Shown piece by piece: positions 8,117-17,570 of a stretch of DNA of 64,000 nt (position 1 is its first letter; each line of letters opens with the position of its first letter). The notes under the pieces were generated by a model that was given only the letters and a program-made list of their open reading frames with translations, had not been told where the DNA came from and did not search any database. The DNA lies in NCBI RefSeq assembly GCF_020524905.1, contig NZ_JAIVKI010000010.1:1-64000 (forward strand), given 5' to 3'. The translations under genes and the position numbers were made by a program. Source of the stretch: Microbulbifer variabilis. Its GTDB lineage: Bacteria > Pseudomonadota > Gammaproteobacteria > Pseudomonadales > Cellvibrionaceae.

Positions 8117-9325
8117 CTACCCCTTAATACATATCACCTGACGGAGGGTATTTTCCACTTCAACAAGATCTGACTGATTATCCATTACTTGGTCTATATC
8201 TTTATAAGCCGCTGGGATTTCATCGATCACTCCCTTGTCTTTACGGCATTGAACGTCTCTAGTCTGCTCTTCAAGATCTTGCCGGGTAAATCTCTGGCGC
8301 GCCGCGGTACGGCTCATTTTACGGCCTGCTCCATGAGCGCATGAGTGGAATGATTCGGCATTGCCACGCCCACGCACAATATAGGACTTGGCTCCCATTG
8401 AACCCGGAATAATTCCCAATTGATCTTTTCTCGCGCTGATCGCCCCTTTTCGGGTAATAAAGACATCTCGCTCAAAATGGCGTTCGCGTACCACATAATT
8501 GTGATGACAATTGATGGCTTCACTGGCAAGGGTAAATTTTGGCAAGTGATTCTTCAGGCAATTCAAAACCAGCTTCATCATCTCTTGCCGATTGACTCGA
8601 GCGTACTCCTGGGCCCAGTTTACCGCCTCAAGGTAATCATCAAAGTGAAGGTTACCTACGGTAAAGTAAGCTAAGTCTTTATCTGGCAAATTATGCATAT
8701 GTCCCGTCATATCCTTTCGAGCCAACTGAATAAAGTGCTGCCCAATGGCATTGCCAATACCTCGACTGCCTGAATGCAGCATCACCCAAACTGCATTGTT
8801 TTCGTCCAGACAAATTTCAATAAAATGATTGCCGCCACCCAGGGTACCCATTTGGGTGACCCAGGTTTTCTGTGGTTGATGCAGCTTTTTTAAAAGCCCA
8901 GGATGTTTTTCAAACAATCTATTCGCACCGGGAGCTAAAAGTTTGCAGGCAGATTCCCTGGCACTGATCATCTTGTGACGACCCTGTCCAATGGGTACTT
9001 TCACCTCAATGGTCTCCCGCAATGCTTTCAGATTGTCTGGCAACTGATGGGCATGCAACGAAGTTCGCACGGCATTCATTCCGCAGCCAATATCCACTCC
9101 TACCGCAGATGGGATTACCGCGCTCACTGTTGGAATTACCGAGCCAACGGTTGCTCCCTTACCCAAATGCACATCCGGCATTGCTGCCACGTGCGAGTGA
9201 ATGATGGGTAACTGAGCTATATTTTTTAGCTGCTGCAAGGCCTGCGGCTCGATTTCATCAGTATATATTTTTACCGGCACACTACCTTGCGATGCATTTT
9301 TATTGAGCACAATTTTTACGGGCAT
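8117..9325 (-). CDS. rtcB: RNA ligase RtcB
   Basis: The 402-residue protein is a full-length RtcB, the GTP- and Mn-dependent ligase that joins 2',3'-cyclic phosphate or 3'-phosphate RNA ends to 5'-OH ends. Visible landmarks are MPDVHLGKGATVG, the metal-binding GVDIGCGM, GTLGGGNHFIEI, LHSGSRGIG and, near residue 335, SCAHGAGRKMSR, which contains the His that becomes guanylylated. The ATG at 9325 has AAGGA six to seven bases upstream. Neither rtcA, rtcR nor prfH is nearby, so regulation differs from the E. coli sigma54-RtcR operon. The leader carries its own promoter and an internal terminator. TruC lies divergently upstream. Confidence 0.95.
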   Translation of the reverse strand: MPVKIVLNKNASQGSVPVKIYTDEIEPQALQQLKNIAQLPIIHSHVAAMPDVHLGKGATVGSVIPTVSAVIPSAVGVDIGCGMNAVRTSLHAHQLPDNLKALRETIEVKVPIGQGRHKMISARESACKLLAPGANRLFEKHPGLLKKLHQPQKTWVTQMGTLGGGNHFIEICLDENNAVWVMLHSGSRGIGNAIGQHFIQLARKDMTGHMHNLPDKDLAYFTVGNLHFDDYLEAVNWAQEYARVNRQEMMKLVLNCLKNHLPKFTLASEAINCHHNYVVRERHFERDVFITRKGAISARKDQLGIIPGSMGAKSYIVRGRGNAESFHSCAHGAGRKMSRTAARQRFTRQDLEEQTRDVQCRKDKGVIDEIPAAYKDIDQVMDNQSDLVEVENTLRQVICIKG

Positions 9326-9380
9326 ATAGAGTCCTTGGATTGATCCAATAAATTAATAGTAGCTCTCCAAAGCCCTAAAC

Positions 9381-9406
9381 GAAAAAGCCCCGGCAAATGC
9401 CAGGGC
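9381..9406 (-). terminator. Intrinsic terminator inside the rtcB leader
   Basis: On the minus strand, GCCCTGGC-ATTT-GCCGGGGC (7 of 8 Watson-Crick pairs plus one wobble) is followed directly by TTTTTC. It points toward rtcB and lies about 55 bases before its start codon, so it would stop transcription from the upstream promoter unless overcome. Confidence 0.7.
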
Positions 9407-9420
9407 TCTAGAGAATTCTG

Positions 9421-9448
9421 GCTTGAAAAGCTCAATCACTTTTCAAGC
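9421..9448. repeat. Perfect 10-bp inverted repeat in the rtcB leader
   Basis: GCTTGAAAAG and CTTTTCAAGC flank an 8-base loop. In the minus-strand transcript it forms a hairpin 15 bases before the terminator and could act as an RNA structure or as a protein-binding palindrome. Confidence 0.6.
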
Positions 9449-9604
9449 TGAAGCACATGAAAAGCGATCAAAAAAATAGGTTGTTAATATCTACATTTCG
9501 CATTTCATGACCCCTTCGCGGCTGCGTTCCGCATTTGAAAAAGAAAATCTAATGGAAAATGCTAGCATCAAATACTTTCTAGCTAGCGATGAAATCTACT
9601 GTGA

Positions 9605-9632
9605 AGTTTATTGCCTAACCCCAGGATGTCAA
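9605..9632 (-). promoter_or_regulatory. Sigma70-type promoter directed toward rtcB
   Basis: On the minus strand TTGACA (9627-9632) and TAAACT (9605-9610) are separated by 16 bases. The -35 is a perfect consensus and the -10 matches at four of six positions. It would begin a transcript near 9598 running through the terminator-containing leader into rtcB. Confidence 0.55.
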
Positions 9633-9780
9633 CCTAAAATTAAGCTTCTTTTTGGTGTTTTTTCCTCATAGATGCCAGCTGCGCACAAAACTCCATTGCT
9701 GACCAGGGTTTTTAAATGCAATCAGCGTCCCGCAGCAATACACTAGGCTCCCAGAAAAAGAACTTGTAATAGATCGAACA

Positions 9781-10536
9781 ATGAGTTGCGAACCAGAAAT
9801 TATTTTTGAGGACGAGCATTTGCTTACTGCCTATAAGCCCGAAGGCTGGCTTGTTCATCGCTCGGAGATTGACCGCCATGAGACGCGAATTCTCCTACAA
9901 TACTTACGCGACCTAAGTGGTTCTCATTTATATCCGGTACATAGGCTAGACAAACCTACATCCGGGATCATCATCTTTGGCAAAAGTAGTGAAGTCGCCT
10001 CCCGGTTGCAACAACAGCTGGAAAGTGAATATTCCCTTAAAAATTATCTTGCCGTGTGCCGTGGATATTGTCCAGAGCAAGAAACGATAGATTACCCACT
10101 CCCACCAGTAGCAGATTTTAAGCACCAGAGAAAACGTGCTAAATCAGAGCTTCCCCGACAAGAGGCTATTACCCTCTTTCGCAGACTTGCTACCGTGGAA
10201 TTACCTTATGCAGTAGACCGCTATCCCACCAGCCGTTATTCACTGGTAGAAATTCAATTAAAGACCGGCCGTCGCCATCAGATCCGTAGACATTTTAAGC
10301 ATATCCAACATCCGCTGATTGGTTGCCCCAAATACGGAAAGTCTTCCCACAATCGATTTTTCTCCCAGCAATTTGATTGCAGGAGGCTACTATTACACGC
10401 TGTAGGATTAGAAATAAAGCATCCCGTTAGCGGCAAATTACTAGCATTACGAGCTAAACCCCGTGGGGAATATAAGAAGCTGCTGGATATACTGGGCTGG
10501 ACGAATACTTTAAACCACTGGAACAGCAGTGTTTAA
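9781..10536 (+). CDS. truC: tRNA pseudouridine(65) synthase TruC-like
   Basis: The 251-residue protein belongs to the RluA-type pseudouridine synthases. The catalytic motif HRLDKPTSG has its Asp at residue 57, and the family Arg/His motif QLKTGRRHQIRRHFKHI is followed by HPLIGCPKYG and RLLLHA. TruC isomerises U65 in certain tRNAs. Its length and the absence of an S4 domain fit TruC better than RluA/C/D. The ATG at 9781 has no strong Shine-Dalgarno sequence. The gene is divergent from rtcB. Confidence 0.87.
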   Translation: MSCEPEIIFEDEHLLTAYKPEGWLVHRSEIDRHETRILLQYLRDLSGSHLYPVHRLDKPTSGIIIFGKSSEVASRLQQQLESEYSLKNYLAVCRGYCPEQETIDYPLPPVADFKHQRKRAKSELPRQEAITLFRRLATVELPYAVDRYPTSRYSLVEIQLKTGRRHQIRRHFKHIQHPLIGCPKYGKSSHNRFFSQQFDCRRLLLHAVGLEIKHPVSGKLLALRAKPRGEYKKLLDILGWTNTLNHWNSSV

Positions 10537-10626
10537 CTTTAAAAAAGGCCGACAAAAATATTTATAATAAATCTTACATTTAGGAAAATGAGAGTACTTT
10601 AGCTTTACTTATGACACTAAAGGCAG

Positions 10627-11889
10627 CTAGGAAATATCTCCCTGCCCAATCTGATCCTCAGCTCCCTTCCTTCGCACACCAAAAAGGCCCTTACGTTCGA
10701 TCTCAAGCCTGGGATGGGGCCTTAAAAAATAACGCAACTTATCTTTCTCCCACATCGCATCCTGGTAGCCGAGTTCTATCAATTCTTCGATATATGGCCT
10801 CTCAAAAAGTAAATAACTCGCCGCAGAGACCCCACCACCGGAACGGGTTGCCCCGGTGGAGCGAAACAACCAGCGTAATGCCGGCGGCAGATACTTTAAT
10901 TTTCTTCCCCCCAGCCTGGCTAAACTCTGCGAGGGTTCAATAACGACCGATTCTACTGGTCTCAGGGGAGACAGATCCGCAAATTTTTCCTCATCTACAG
11001 AATCCAGCAAAGTATTGACCCTATCCATGTGCTCCAGGTCACCTTCCAAACTGTCAATAAAAGCAGCATTGAACCATTGAGCAGCAATCTGGGCCATTGA
11101 GGGAGAGTGAATTTGGTTATCGCTACGCCGACTCCCCCAGTGAATTGGCGAGCGATTATCGGAAACACCAACAATAAAAACGCGTTTGGCACCGAGATGG
11201 AGGGCAGGACTAATGGGAGCCATCTGACGGATTGCGCCATCGCAGTAATAAATATCATCGATCTTTACAGCAGGAAATATTGCAGGAATTGCTGCAGAGG
11301 CCAACAAGTGGTCTACGGTCAACCGCGTAGAAATGCCGAAACGGCGAAAGCGCTGCCAACTTCTCACCCCATCGACAGCCTGATAAAAGCTTACCGACTC
11401 ACCTTCACTATAGGAAAGTGCATTAATACAAGTTGCGTGCAAGTGGCCCGCATCTATATTTTTTTGGATATTATCAAAATTGATTACATCCCCTAAAAGC
11501 TTGCGCAAAGGAGAATTATCGAGTAGTGCGAGAGGTTTTTGTCGACCCACCCCCTGATTGAACAATGACCGACTGATCGACAATAAATTACTAAAAAGGC
11601 TAAACCAGCTGGTGCGGTACACCCGCTCCACACTCAGGCTCATCCATACAGAGCACATGCTTTCAATCGCTTCTTTAAATGTGCCAGGATGGGCTGCCAA
11701 CATCATGGCATTCATAGCGCCGGCAGATGTACCGCAAATGATTTTAAAAGGTCTTGGGTTATCTTCAGGTACCACTTCAGCCAAGGCTTTTAGAACACCT
11801 GCCTGATAAGCAGCACGGGCGCCACCACCCGAGAGTACTAGCGCGCTGTTCTGCACAGGAACCAGAGACTTTTCGCTACCATTAGACAC
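10627..11889 (-). CDS. Patatin-like phospholipase
   Basis: The 420-residue protein starts with GTG behind GGAAG. The N-terminal half is a patatin domain: an oxyanion GGGARAAYQAGVLKAL loop at residues 21-36, the nucleophile motif GTSAG (Ser55) and the catalytic DGA motif with Asp216. The C-terminal 150 residues are of the kind seen in the larger bacterial patatin relatives of RssA. It should be a cytosolic or membrane-associated serine lipid acyl hydrolase; no signal peptide is visible. Its physiological substrate is unknown. The next upstream gene is yhdH-like, on the same strand 171 bases away. Confidence 0.88.
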   Translation of the reverse strand: MSNGSEKSLVPVQNSALVLSGGGARAAYQAGVLKALAEVVPEDNPRPFKIICGTSAGAMNAMMLAAHPGTFKEAIESMCSVWMSLSVERVYRTSWFSLFSNLLSISRSLFNQGVGRQKPLALLDNSPLRKLLGDVINFDNIQKNIDAGHLHATCINALSYSEGESVSFYQAVDGVRSWQRFRRFGISTRLTVDHLLASAAIPAIFPAVKIDDIYYCDGAIRQMAPISPALHLGAKRVFIVGVSDNRSPIHWGSRRSDNQIHSPSMAQIAAQWFNAAFIDSLEGDLEHMDRVNTLLDSVDEEKFADLSPLRPVESVVIEPSQSLARLGGRKLKYLPPALRWLFRSTGATRSGGGVSAASYLLFERPYIEELIELGYQDAMWEKDKLRYFLRPHPRLEIERKGLFGVRRKGAEDQIGQGDIS

Positions 11890-12060
11890 TGCAATCTTCC
11901 AACAGAAACAGGCTATAAATCATGCTATTGGCTTTAAGGCTATTGAAAAGCACAAGCACAGACAAATACCATTACTTATATACAGTGACACAGGACAATC
12001 AATCACCAGTCCAGTTGCAGTTATCTAACACTCCAAATAAGCCTGGAATCCCTAATATCG

Positions 12061-13074
12061 TTAAAGAGCCATATTAACAACATAACGGCCAATACCATGC
12101 CCTCTGTGAAGCCGAGCAAGAAATTCCGGAGACTGTTCCAGAGAGATATCTTCAGCGATAAGTTTTAACTTGTCGCCGATATACCAAGGGCCAGCCAACT
12201 TTTGCCAGACAGCGGCTTTCTTCTCTATTGGCAACTCCACACTATCGACCCCCAACAGGCTGATACCACGCAAAATAAATGGGAACACATTCGCGTGAAA
12301 TTGAGCACCAGAGGCCATACCACAGGCCGCCACGCCTCCGCCGTATGCCAGGGATTTCACCACATTGAAAAGTGTTTCTCCACCAACCGTATCTATTGCC
12401 CAGGCCCATAAAGGCTTGGCCATAGCCTTGTTGGCAAATGGGGCAAGAGTATCTCGATCAAGCACCTTCCAGGCGCCCAATTCGGTTAGGAAGTCTGCGG
12501 CTTCAAGTTTTCCTGTGACCGCAGCCACCCGAAAACCCAGCTTAGCGAGGAGAGCGACCGCAATTGAGCCCACCCCGCCAGTTGCACCCGTGACCAACAC
12601 TTCACCATCTCCTGGCGTTGCGCCAGCCTCCAATAGTCGATCAACACACAAGGCAGCAGTAAGGCCAGCAGTGCCCAGCGCCATAGACTCCCTCGCGCTG
12701 AGGCCTTTTGGAAGAGGCAGCGCCCACTCACAAGGGATAGCAACGACCTCTGACAGGCCTCCGGGCGTGTTCATGCCCAAATCATAACCTGTGACCAATA
12801 GTTCGGCACCAGAGGGAAAGGTACCACTATGGTCCTCAATCACTGAGCCCACCGCATCAATCCCAGGTGTGTGTGGAAACTCCCTGGTAATACTGCGGTT
12901 GCCAAATGCAGACATGGCATCCTTATAATTTAAGGAAGAATAGGAAACACTAAGTAACAAAGGATTGCTCGGTAAATCACGGATGTGTCGATTCACCAGA
13001 AGCTGGTCGAATTTCCCGGCGGCAACCTCCTCCACCCGAATCGCTCGAAACTCCCTGTCCAGAAAGTTTTTCAT
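12061..13074 (-). CDS. YhdH/AcuI family NADPH-dependent oxidoreductase
   Basis: The 337-residue medium-chain dehydrogenase/reductase of the YhdH/YhfP group carries SSLNYKDAMSAFGN, TPGIDAVGSV, the nucleotide-binding loop TGATGGVGSIAVALLAKLGF and VDSVELP. AcuI/YhdH enzymes reduce acryloyl-CoA to propionyl-CoA using NADPH, which in marine bacteria detoxifies the DMSP breakdown product acrylate. No DMSP genes are nearby, so general electrophile detoxification is equally possible. The length is normal and the ATG start at 13074 is straightforward. It is followed by the patatin gene on the same strand. Confidence 0.88.
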   Translation of the reverse strand: MKNFLDREFRAIRVEEVAAGKFDQLLVNRHIRDLPSNPLLLSVSYSSLNYKDAMSAFGNRSITREFPHTPGIDAVGSVIEDHSGTFPSGAELLVTGYDLGMNTPGGLSEVVAIPCEWALPLPKGLSARESMALGTAGLTAALCVDRLLEAGATPGDGEVLVTGATGGVGSIAVALLAKLGFRVAAVTGKLEAADFLTELGAWKVLDRDTLAPFANKAMAKPLWAWAIDTVGGETLFNVVKSLAYGGGVAACGMASGAQFHANVFPFILRGISLLGVDSVELPIEKKAAVWQKLAGPWYIGDKLKLIAEDISLEQSPEFLARLHRGHGIGRYVVNMAL

Positions 13075-13129
13075 GCCTGCATTATCCTAGTGACAGATTT
13101 TCCGTTAGGTTGCCCCTACCAGCACTGCA

Positions 13130-14281
13130 TTATTGGGCGTGATGGCGCCAAGCGGTCAATTTTGAGAATAGACGTGTCAAGGCCGACTCTACACCGGCCT
13201 CAGCTGCCAACCCCATTTTCTTGGCGATATTTTTCTTCTCTTTATATTCCACCTGGAACAGGTCTGCATGCTTTGCGCATTCTGTCAGGTATTCATCAGA
13301 GGTTTTCAGTTCATCCACAAGCCCCATTGCGAGGGCTTTTTGCCCGAACCAAACTTCTCCCGTCGCTACCTTGGCAACGTCGAGTTTTGGGCGATATTCA
13401 CTGATAAAGTGCTGGAAAAGTACGTGTATTTCTTCCAGATCACTCTGAAATTTCTCACGCCCCTCTTCTGTATTTTCCCCGAACATAGTTACCGTGCGCT
13501 TGAATTCACCTGCCGTAAAAAGTTCATAATCCACATCGTGACGCTTGAGCAAGCGATTGAAGTTAGGCAGCTGCGCCAATACACCGATTGACCCGAGCAT
13601 TGCAAAAGGCGCAGCAAGGATTCTATCTGCCACACAGGCCATCATATAGCCCCCACTAGCCGCAACTTTGTCAACCGCAATGGTAAGTTGAATACCTGCG
13701 CTTCGCACCCGTGCCAGCTGACTCGCCGCCAATCCGTAATTGGCCACCATTCCCCCAGGGCTTTCCAGACAGAGCAACACTTCATCCCCCGCTTCAGCCA
13801 CTTGCAGAATTGCGGTAATTTCCTCACGCAAATGTGAGAGTCCACTGGCTTTGATGTCACCATTGAATTGGGTTACGAAAATGCGTTTGCGCTCATCCGC
13901 CGTGCCGGCAGCTTTTTCGGACTGTTCAGAGGCTGCATCCCTCTGCAGCTCTTTTGTATCAGCTTCAGAGCTAGCTTCCTTAGATACCTTCCCTTTCGCA
14001 GCTGCTTTATGCCGCTTAACCAGCGCCTTCTCTTCAGCTTTTTTCTCTTTAGCAAGCTGCTTTTTACGCTGATTAAATTCGTGCTTTTCCATCAAAGCTT
14101 CGAGTAGAGTCTCTTTAAACTGCTCATAGCGGTCATTTAAGCGAGTAACACTGATGTGCCCTTGCACCCTTTCCCTCAGTTGCTCGCGATTAGCAAAAAT
14201 AAACCCTACCAGTACCATCAGAGCAACGATAACAGTAACAATTTTTGCCAAGAACAGGCCATATTCAATTAAAAATTCCAC
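13130..14281 (-). CDS. sohB: Probable inner-membrane protease SohB
   Basis: The 383-residue S49 family peptidase has an N-terminal transmembrane helix (residues about 8-30), then a very charged Lys/Glu/Ala linker (about 65-130), then the protease domain. The catalytic Ser lies in DKVAASGGYMMACVAD and the Lys in TAGEFKRTVT. The linker is longer than in E. coli SohB. The GTG start is preceded by GGAG at five bases. SohB is a quality-control peptidase of the cytoplasmic membrane, acting on the periplasmic side. It lies downstream of a two-helix membrane protein gene. Confidence 0.92.
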   Translation of the reverse strand: MEFLIEYGLFLAKIVTVIVALMVLVGFIFANREQLRERVQGHISVTRLNDRYEQFKETLLEALMEKHEFNQRKKQLAKEKKAEEKALVKRHKAAAKGKVSKEASSEADTKELQRDAASEQSEKAAGTADERKRIFVTQFNGDIKASGLSHLREEITAILQVAEAGDEVLLCLESPGGMVANYGLAASQLARVRSAGIQLTIAVDKVAASGGYMMACVADRILAAPFAMLGSIGVLAQLPNFNRLLKRHDVDYELFTAGEFKRTVTMFGENTEEGREKFQSDLEEIHVLFQHFISEYRPKLDVAKVATGEVWFGQKALAMGLVDELKTSDEYLTECAKHADLFQVEYKEKKNIAKKMGLAAEAGVESALTRLFSKLTAWRHHAQ

Positions 14282-14328
14282 TTATACTCCAGATTGCTGC
14301 CATGCAATTTTGATAATTATTAAGCTGC

Positions 14329-14979
14329 CTACTGCCAACCATCCAAGGCAGAGGTCGCCTGCTGATTCAATGGACGCGCTAATAAGCCACTGTGACTGAT
14401 ACGCACCTCGTAAACTGCACCATCTTCCATAGGCAAAAAGGTTGCGCTTCCATAAACCGCGTCAACGAAAGGAAGGTTTTTATCAAAGCCTCGCACAAAT
14501 TGCCAAATATCGACTCCATAATTGGTGCCATCAATTTGATGCACAGAGCGTTCACGAAGTCGCTCGTCTTGCAAGGTAAGGTAGCGACCACTCAAACGAT
14601 CCAAGCGGTATGCGGGCTCAATTCCCCAGCGCGCTAAAGGTCCTTGCCACTTCAGCATACGGGCATCCAGCTGCCACTGGTCACCATATAATTCAAATTT
14701 TTGCGAAATACCATCCGCATCAGAAAACTTTACTTCAAAATGCTGTTCCGCAATTTTTCTAAATGACACAATACCAACACTATGCTCATTGGCGAGATTT
14801 CGATAGCTATATACATCTGCTGCAACCAAAATAATCCAAAGGGCCAAACCAAAAAACACTAACCCTACCGAACCCCGCAAAAATCCCATCAACCAAGTGC
14901 CTCCCAACAGTACCCTCGCCCCCCAAAAAACGAGGAACAGCGCCACTATAGCTATTAGGAAGGTAATCACGATATACAT
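14329..14979 (-). CDS. Conserved membrane protein of unknown function
   Basis: The 216-residue protein has two hydrophobic helices near the N-terminus (about residues 3-20 and 31-54), followed by a soluble domain of about 160 residues rich in aromatic residues (YGDQWQLDARMLKWQGPLAR, YRLDRLSGRYLTLQ). Homologues in related genomes are sometimes labelled cation/multidrug efflux pump, but it is far too small and lacks the transporter fold. The soluble part is probably periplasmic. It sits between sohB and nudC on the same strand, about 45 bases from each, which suggests an operon. Confidence 0.65.
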   Translation of the reverse strand: MYIVITFLIAIVALFLVFWGARVLLGGTWLMGFLRGSVGLVFFGLALWIILVAADVYSYRNLANEHSVGIVSFRKIAEQHFEVKFSDADGISQKFELYGDQWQLDARMLKWQGPLARWGIEPAYRLDRLSGRYLTLQDERLRERSVHQIDGTNYGVDIWQFVRGFDKNLPFVDAVYGSATFLPMEDGAVYEVRISHSGLLARPLNQQATSALDGWQ

Positions 14980-15024
14980 GTCGATATTTAACCTCTCTCT
15001 GCTAATTCTGTAGGAACAGAAGAT

Positions 15025-15840
15025 TTACGACTTCTTTCTGGTTGTCATTAAATTGGAAAATGTGTGGATCAACTGCCCAGATAAAGTTTGCACCGGTGGA
15101 ATGGCGGGTAGTGATCGATAGTGGAACCACTGCGCCTCCTCGATCTCGTTTGGATCAGGACACAGCTCTCCCCCCCGCCATTCAGCCAAATATCCCAACA
15201 TTAACTGACCTGGAAAAGGCCAGGGCTGACTGCCGACATACCTAAGGTTTCCAACCTCAAGCCCAACCTCTTCCCTAACTTCCCGCTTCAGAGCTTGTTC
15301 AGCACTTTCCCCCGGCTCGATAAATCCAGCCAGTGCGGTATAAGTGATATTTCTACGATTGGCATGACGGGCCAGCAGGCACTCCTCCCCGCGGGTCACC
15401 AACATAATGACGCAGGGGGAAATTCTCGGGTACACCGTCAACTGGCAGTTTGGGCAGATCCTGGCACGATCAATGGAGTGATAGTGGGTTTGCGTACCGC
15501 AGCGCCCACAAAAACGGTGATCTCGATCCCAGTAGGCAACCTGTAATGCTCGCCCGGCCAGAGCAAACAAATGCTCTTCGGTCGAAGTGAGCAAACTACG
15601 CAGATTGCGCCAGTCATGCCCCTGGATCTCGATCTGAGCAGATAGAACTCGAACGCCACAACTGCGCCCGCCCAGCTCACCGAGGTAGTGACTTGAGATA
15701 CCAGCCTCAGTTGGCAGCAGACCCGCCTCGTGAATAAACTGATCTTTATTACAAAGAAGCAAGCCCTCGGCTACGATAATTTGCTGGGAGAACTCCGGGG
15801 CCTCCCAAACATTTGCAGCAGGCTCAAAGCGATCTACCAA
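15025..15840 (-). CDS. nudC: NAD(+) diphosphatase / RNA deNADding enzyme NudC
   Basis: The protein has an N-terminal regulatory domain, a zinc ribbon (CGRCG and CPNCQ), then the Nudix box GFIEPGESAEQALKREV followed by REEVG, and the family signature SQPWPFPGQLM. NudC hydrolyses NADH and removes NAD caps from RNA. I place the start at the TTG at 15838-15840 because AAGGAG lies seven bases upstream and this avoids overlapping fimL; a longer frame from the TTG at 15882 would add 14 residues. It is adjacent to fimL, an order I recall from Pseudomonas. Confidence 0.92.
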   Translation of the reverse strand: MVDRFEPAANVWEAPEFSQQIIVAEGLLLCNKDQFIHEAGLLPTEAGISSHYLGELGGRSCGVRVLSAQIEIQGHDWRNLRSLLTSTEEHLFALAGRALQVAYWDRDHRFCGRCGTQTHYHSIDRARICPNCQLTVYPRISPCVIMLVTRGEECLLARHANRRNITYTALAGFIEPGESAEQALKREVREEVGLEVGNLRYVGSQPWPFPGQLMLGYLAEWRGGELCPDPNEIEEAQWFHYRSLPAIPPVQTLSGQLIHTFSNLMTTRKKS

Positions 15841-15860
15841 AAAGTAACTCCTTTCTCCAG

Positions 15861-17570
15861 CTAGGCCGCTTCTACAGGGCAACCCAGTGCCGCCAAGCTT
15901 TCCACCGCGAGGTTCAATGATTGAACATCTGCTTGGCGATGCAATTTTACTTCACCGAGATAGTATTCCAGACTGATGATCGCATCAGCAAAAATATCCA
16001 GCAGCGGCTCAACTTCAGGGGCAGCATCATGTCGATCCACTACGGTTTCTACAAAATTCAGCAAACCTTCAACCACCGCTGCAGCACGACGAAGATTGAG
16101 TACGATCAAGCCTCCCCGAACGGAATTCAGAGTGGTTGAGACATTGCGAATATGGCCATGATCAAAGCCAGAGTCCGCATAAGCAGCCAGCGCCCGCTTA
16201 ATTAGAGCAAGACCCGCTTCGGCCTCCTTGAGTACCGCGACTTCAGCCTCGGCCAGTTGGCTATGCTCAAAAGCAATATCAGCATGACCGTATTCATCGA
16301 GGTCAATACTGGTGCTATGTTTCAAGGCTCGCACAGTGCTGTCCACCATCAACACTTGGCCTGTAAGCTTCTGCAGGGCAGCGTCTGCAACAGAACCGCC
16401 AGCACCGGCTGCGCTCTGGTATTCAGCTACAGCGTTGCGAAGACTCTCCCCAATTCGCCTGAAATTAAGCATTTGTAAAGTTCCGGCGACTCTCTGCAAG
16501 GTACTGGTGAGACCGTCATCCTCATCGATGCCTGATATACCAATCATCTCGATATCATCGAGCATTCGTCGCACGCTGGACAATTCCTCATCGAGAGCAC
16601 CAGCAACAGCTGAAATAGCGGTAGCACCGGGGCCGCCAAGGCTTGCACGCTCTCTTTCCAGCTCATCCTCGGTGTATTCAAGCTCTTCTGCAGAGAAGGC
16701 CTTGAGCAACTTAGCTCCACTTTCACTAGGCCGAGAAAGAGCCAGCCAATAGATACACTCTTTTAACAAGATCGGCGGTGCCGGTTGATCTAAGGCTGTA
16801 TCACACTCTTTTTGCAAGGCGCGCAACCAGCGATCGAACATACTGAAGACCATCACCCGTGAGCGACTGATGCGCATTTCAGCGGCGGCCATACCGCCGA
16901 GCGCCGCACCGGCCACCAACCACAAACGCCCATTAGGACGACCCGTGGTAATACTGGCGATACGCTCCAGTGCCCGCGCCATCATGGTAAATGCCGGTCC
17001 CCTGGGCTTGCCACGCAATAGTGCCAGCAAACCCACTTGGTACATATGCCGAAACCTGCGCACAAAACTGCGTAAGTCCTCGGACATTACTGCCGAAGCC
17101 CCTAAGCCAGGCAGAGAAGCACTGAGGTTACAGCGAAAAAAATGGCTCTCAGGCACAGGGGGCTGGGAGCGCGCAGCACGTAAATTATTAATAAAAGGTA
17201 TCAGTAACTCTGGGCGGGCAATCGCCCGGCTTTGTACGAAGTCTAGGTAGCGGCCGAGCACATAGAAACCCGTACCGAGGGCCTCCATCAGTTCTTCCGT
17301 GGGCTGTTGACGCCCCTCTAAAACCTCGATTAAAGCGGCGATCTTTTCCTGTGTCAGCAATTCACCCGCGTGGAGTTGCACCATCTGCAGGACCCCGCTC
17401 ACTTGCCTAAGGGCAGCGACACACTGCTCCAGCGGCTGTTTCTGGGTGGTATCTGCTGCAAATTTATCCAGGTGAGCGGCAGCATTGTCTATCGCAACAA
17501 CCAGCTCGTCCTTGACTACATTGACAGAAGTGATGTTGATCTTGCGCAATTCACTTTTTGCCTGCACCAC
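15861..17570 (-). CDS. fimL: FimL-like protein (ChpA N-terminal homologue, type IV pilus regulation)
   Basis: The product is about 569 residues, with no transmembrane segment, built of helical repeats resembling degenerate Hpt domains (for example PLEQCVAALRQVSGVLQMVQ, then a second near LTSTLQRVAGTLQMLNFRRI and a third near IRNVSTTLNSVRGGLIVLNL). The phospho-acceptor His is missing from these modules, as in Pseudomonas FimL, which is related to the N-terminus of ChpA and helps control twitching motility and cAMP. The GTG at 17570 has AGGAAG six bases upstream; an upstream TTG at 17594 is less likely. The neighbouring nudC and the nearby nhaB support orthology. The name rests on similarity and context. 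Confidence 0.8.
   Translation of the reverse strand: MVQAKSELRKINITSVNVVKDELVVAIDNAAAHLDKFAADTTQKQPLEQCVAALRQVSGVLQMVQLHAGELLTQEKIAALIEVLEGRQQPTEELMEALGTGFYVLGRYLDFVQSRAIARPELLIPFINNLRAARSQPPVPESHFFRCNLSASLPGLGASAVMSEDLRSFVRRFRHMYQVGLLALLRGKPRGPAFTMMARALERIASITTGRPNGRLWLVAGAALGGMAAAEMRISRSRVMVFSMFDRWLRALQKECDTALDQPAPPILLKECIYWLALSRPSESGAKLLKAFSAEELEYTEDELERERASLGGPGATAISAVAGALDEELSSVRRMLDDIEMIGISGIDEDDGLTSTLQRVAGTLQMLNFRRIGESLRNAVAEYQSAAGAGGSVADAALQKLTGQVLMVDSTVRALKHSTSIDLDEYGHADIAFEHSQLAEAEVAVLKEAEAGLALIKRALAAYADSGFDHGHIRNVSTTLNSVRGGLIVLNLRRAAAVVEGLLNFVETVVDRHDAAPEVEPLLDIFADAIISLEYYLGEVKLHRQADVQSLNLAVESLAALGCPVEAA

Larger units (their letters stand above)
9326..9598 (-). ncRNA. Long rtcB leader or small RNA with internal terminator
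   Basis: A transcript started by the promoter at 9605-9632 would begin near 9598 and run about 270 nt before the rtcB ATG. It contains a perfect 10-bp hairpin (9421-9448), then an intrinsic terminator (9381-9406), which would release a roughly 215-nt RNA. Read-through would give rtcB mRNA. It could be an attenuated leader or a stand-alone small RNA; no known riboswitch class was recognised. This also accounts for most of the 455-base gap between rtcB and truC. Confidence 0.4.
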
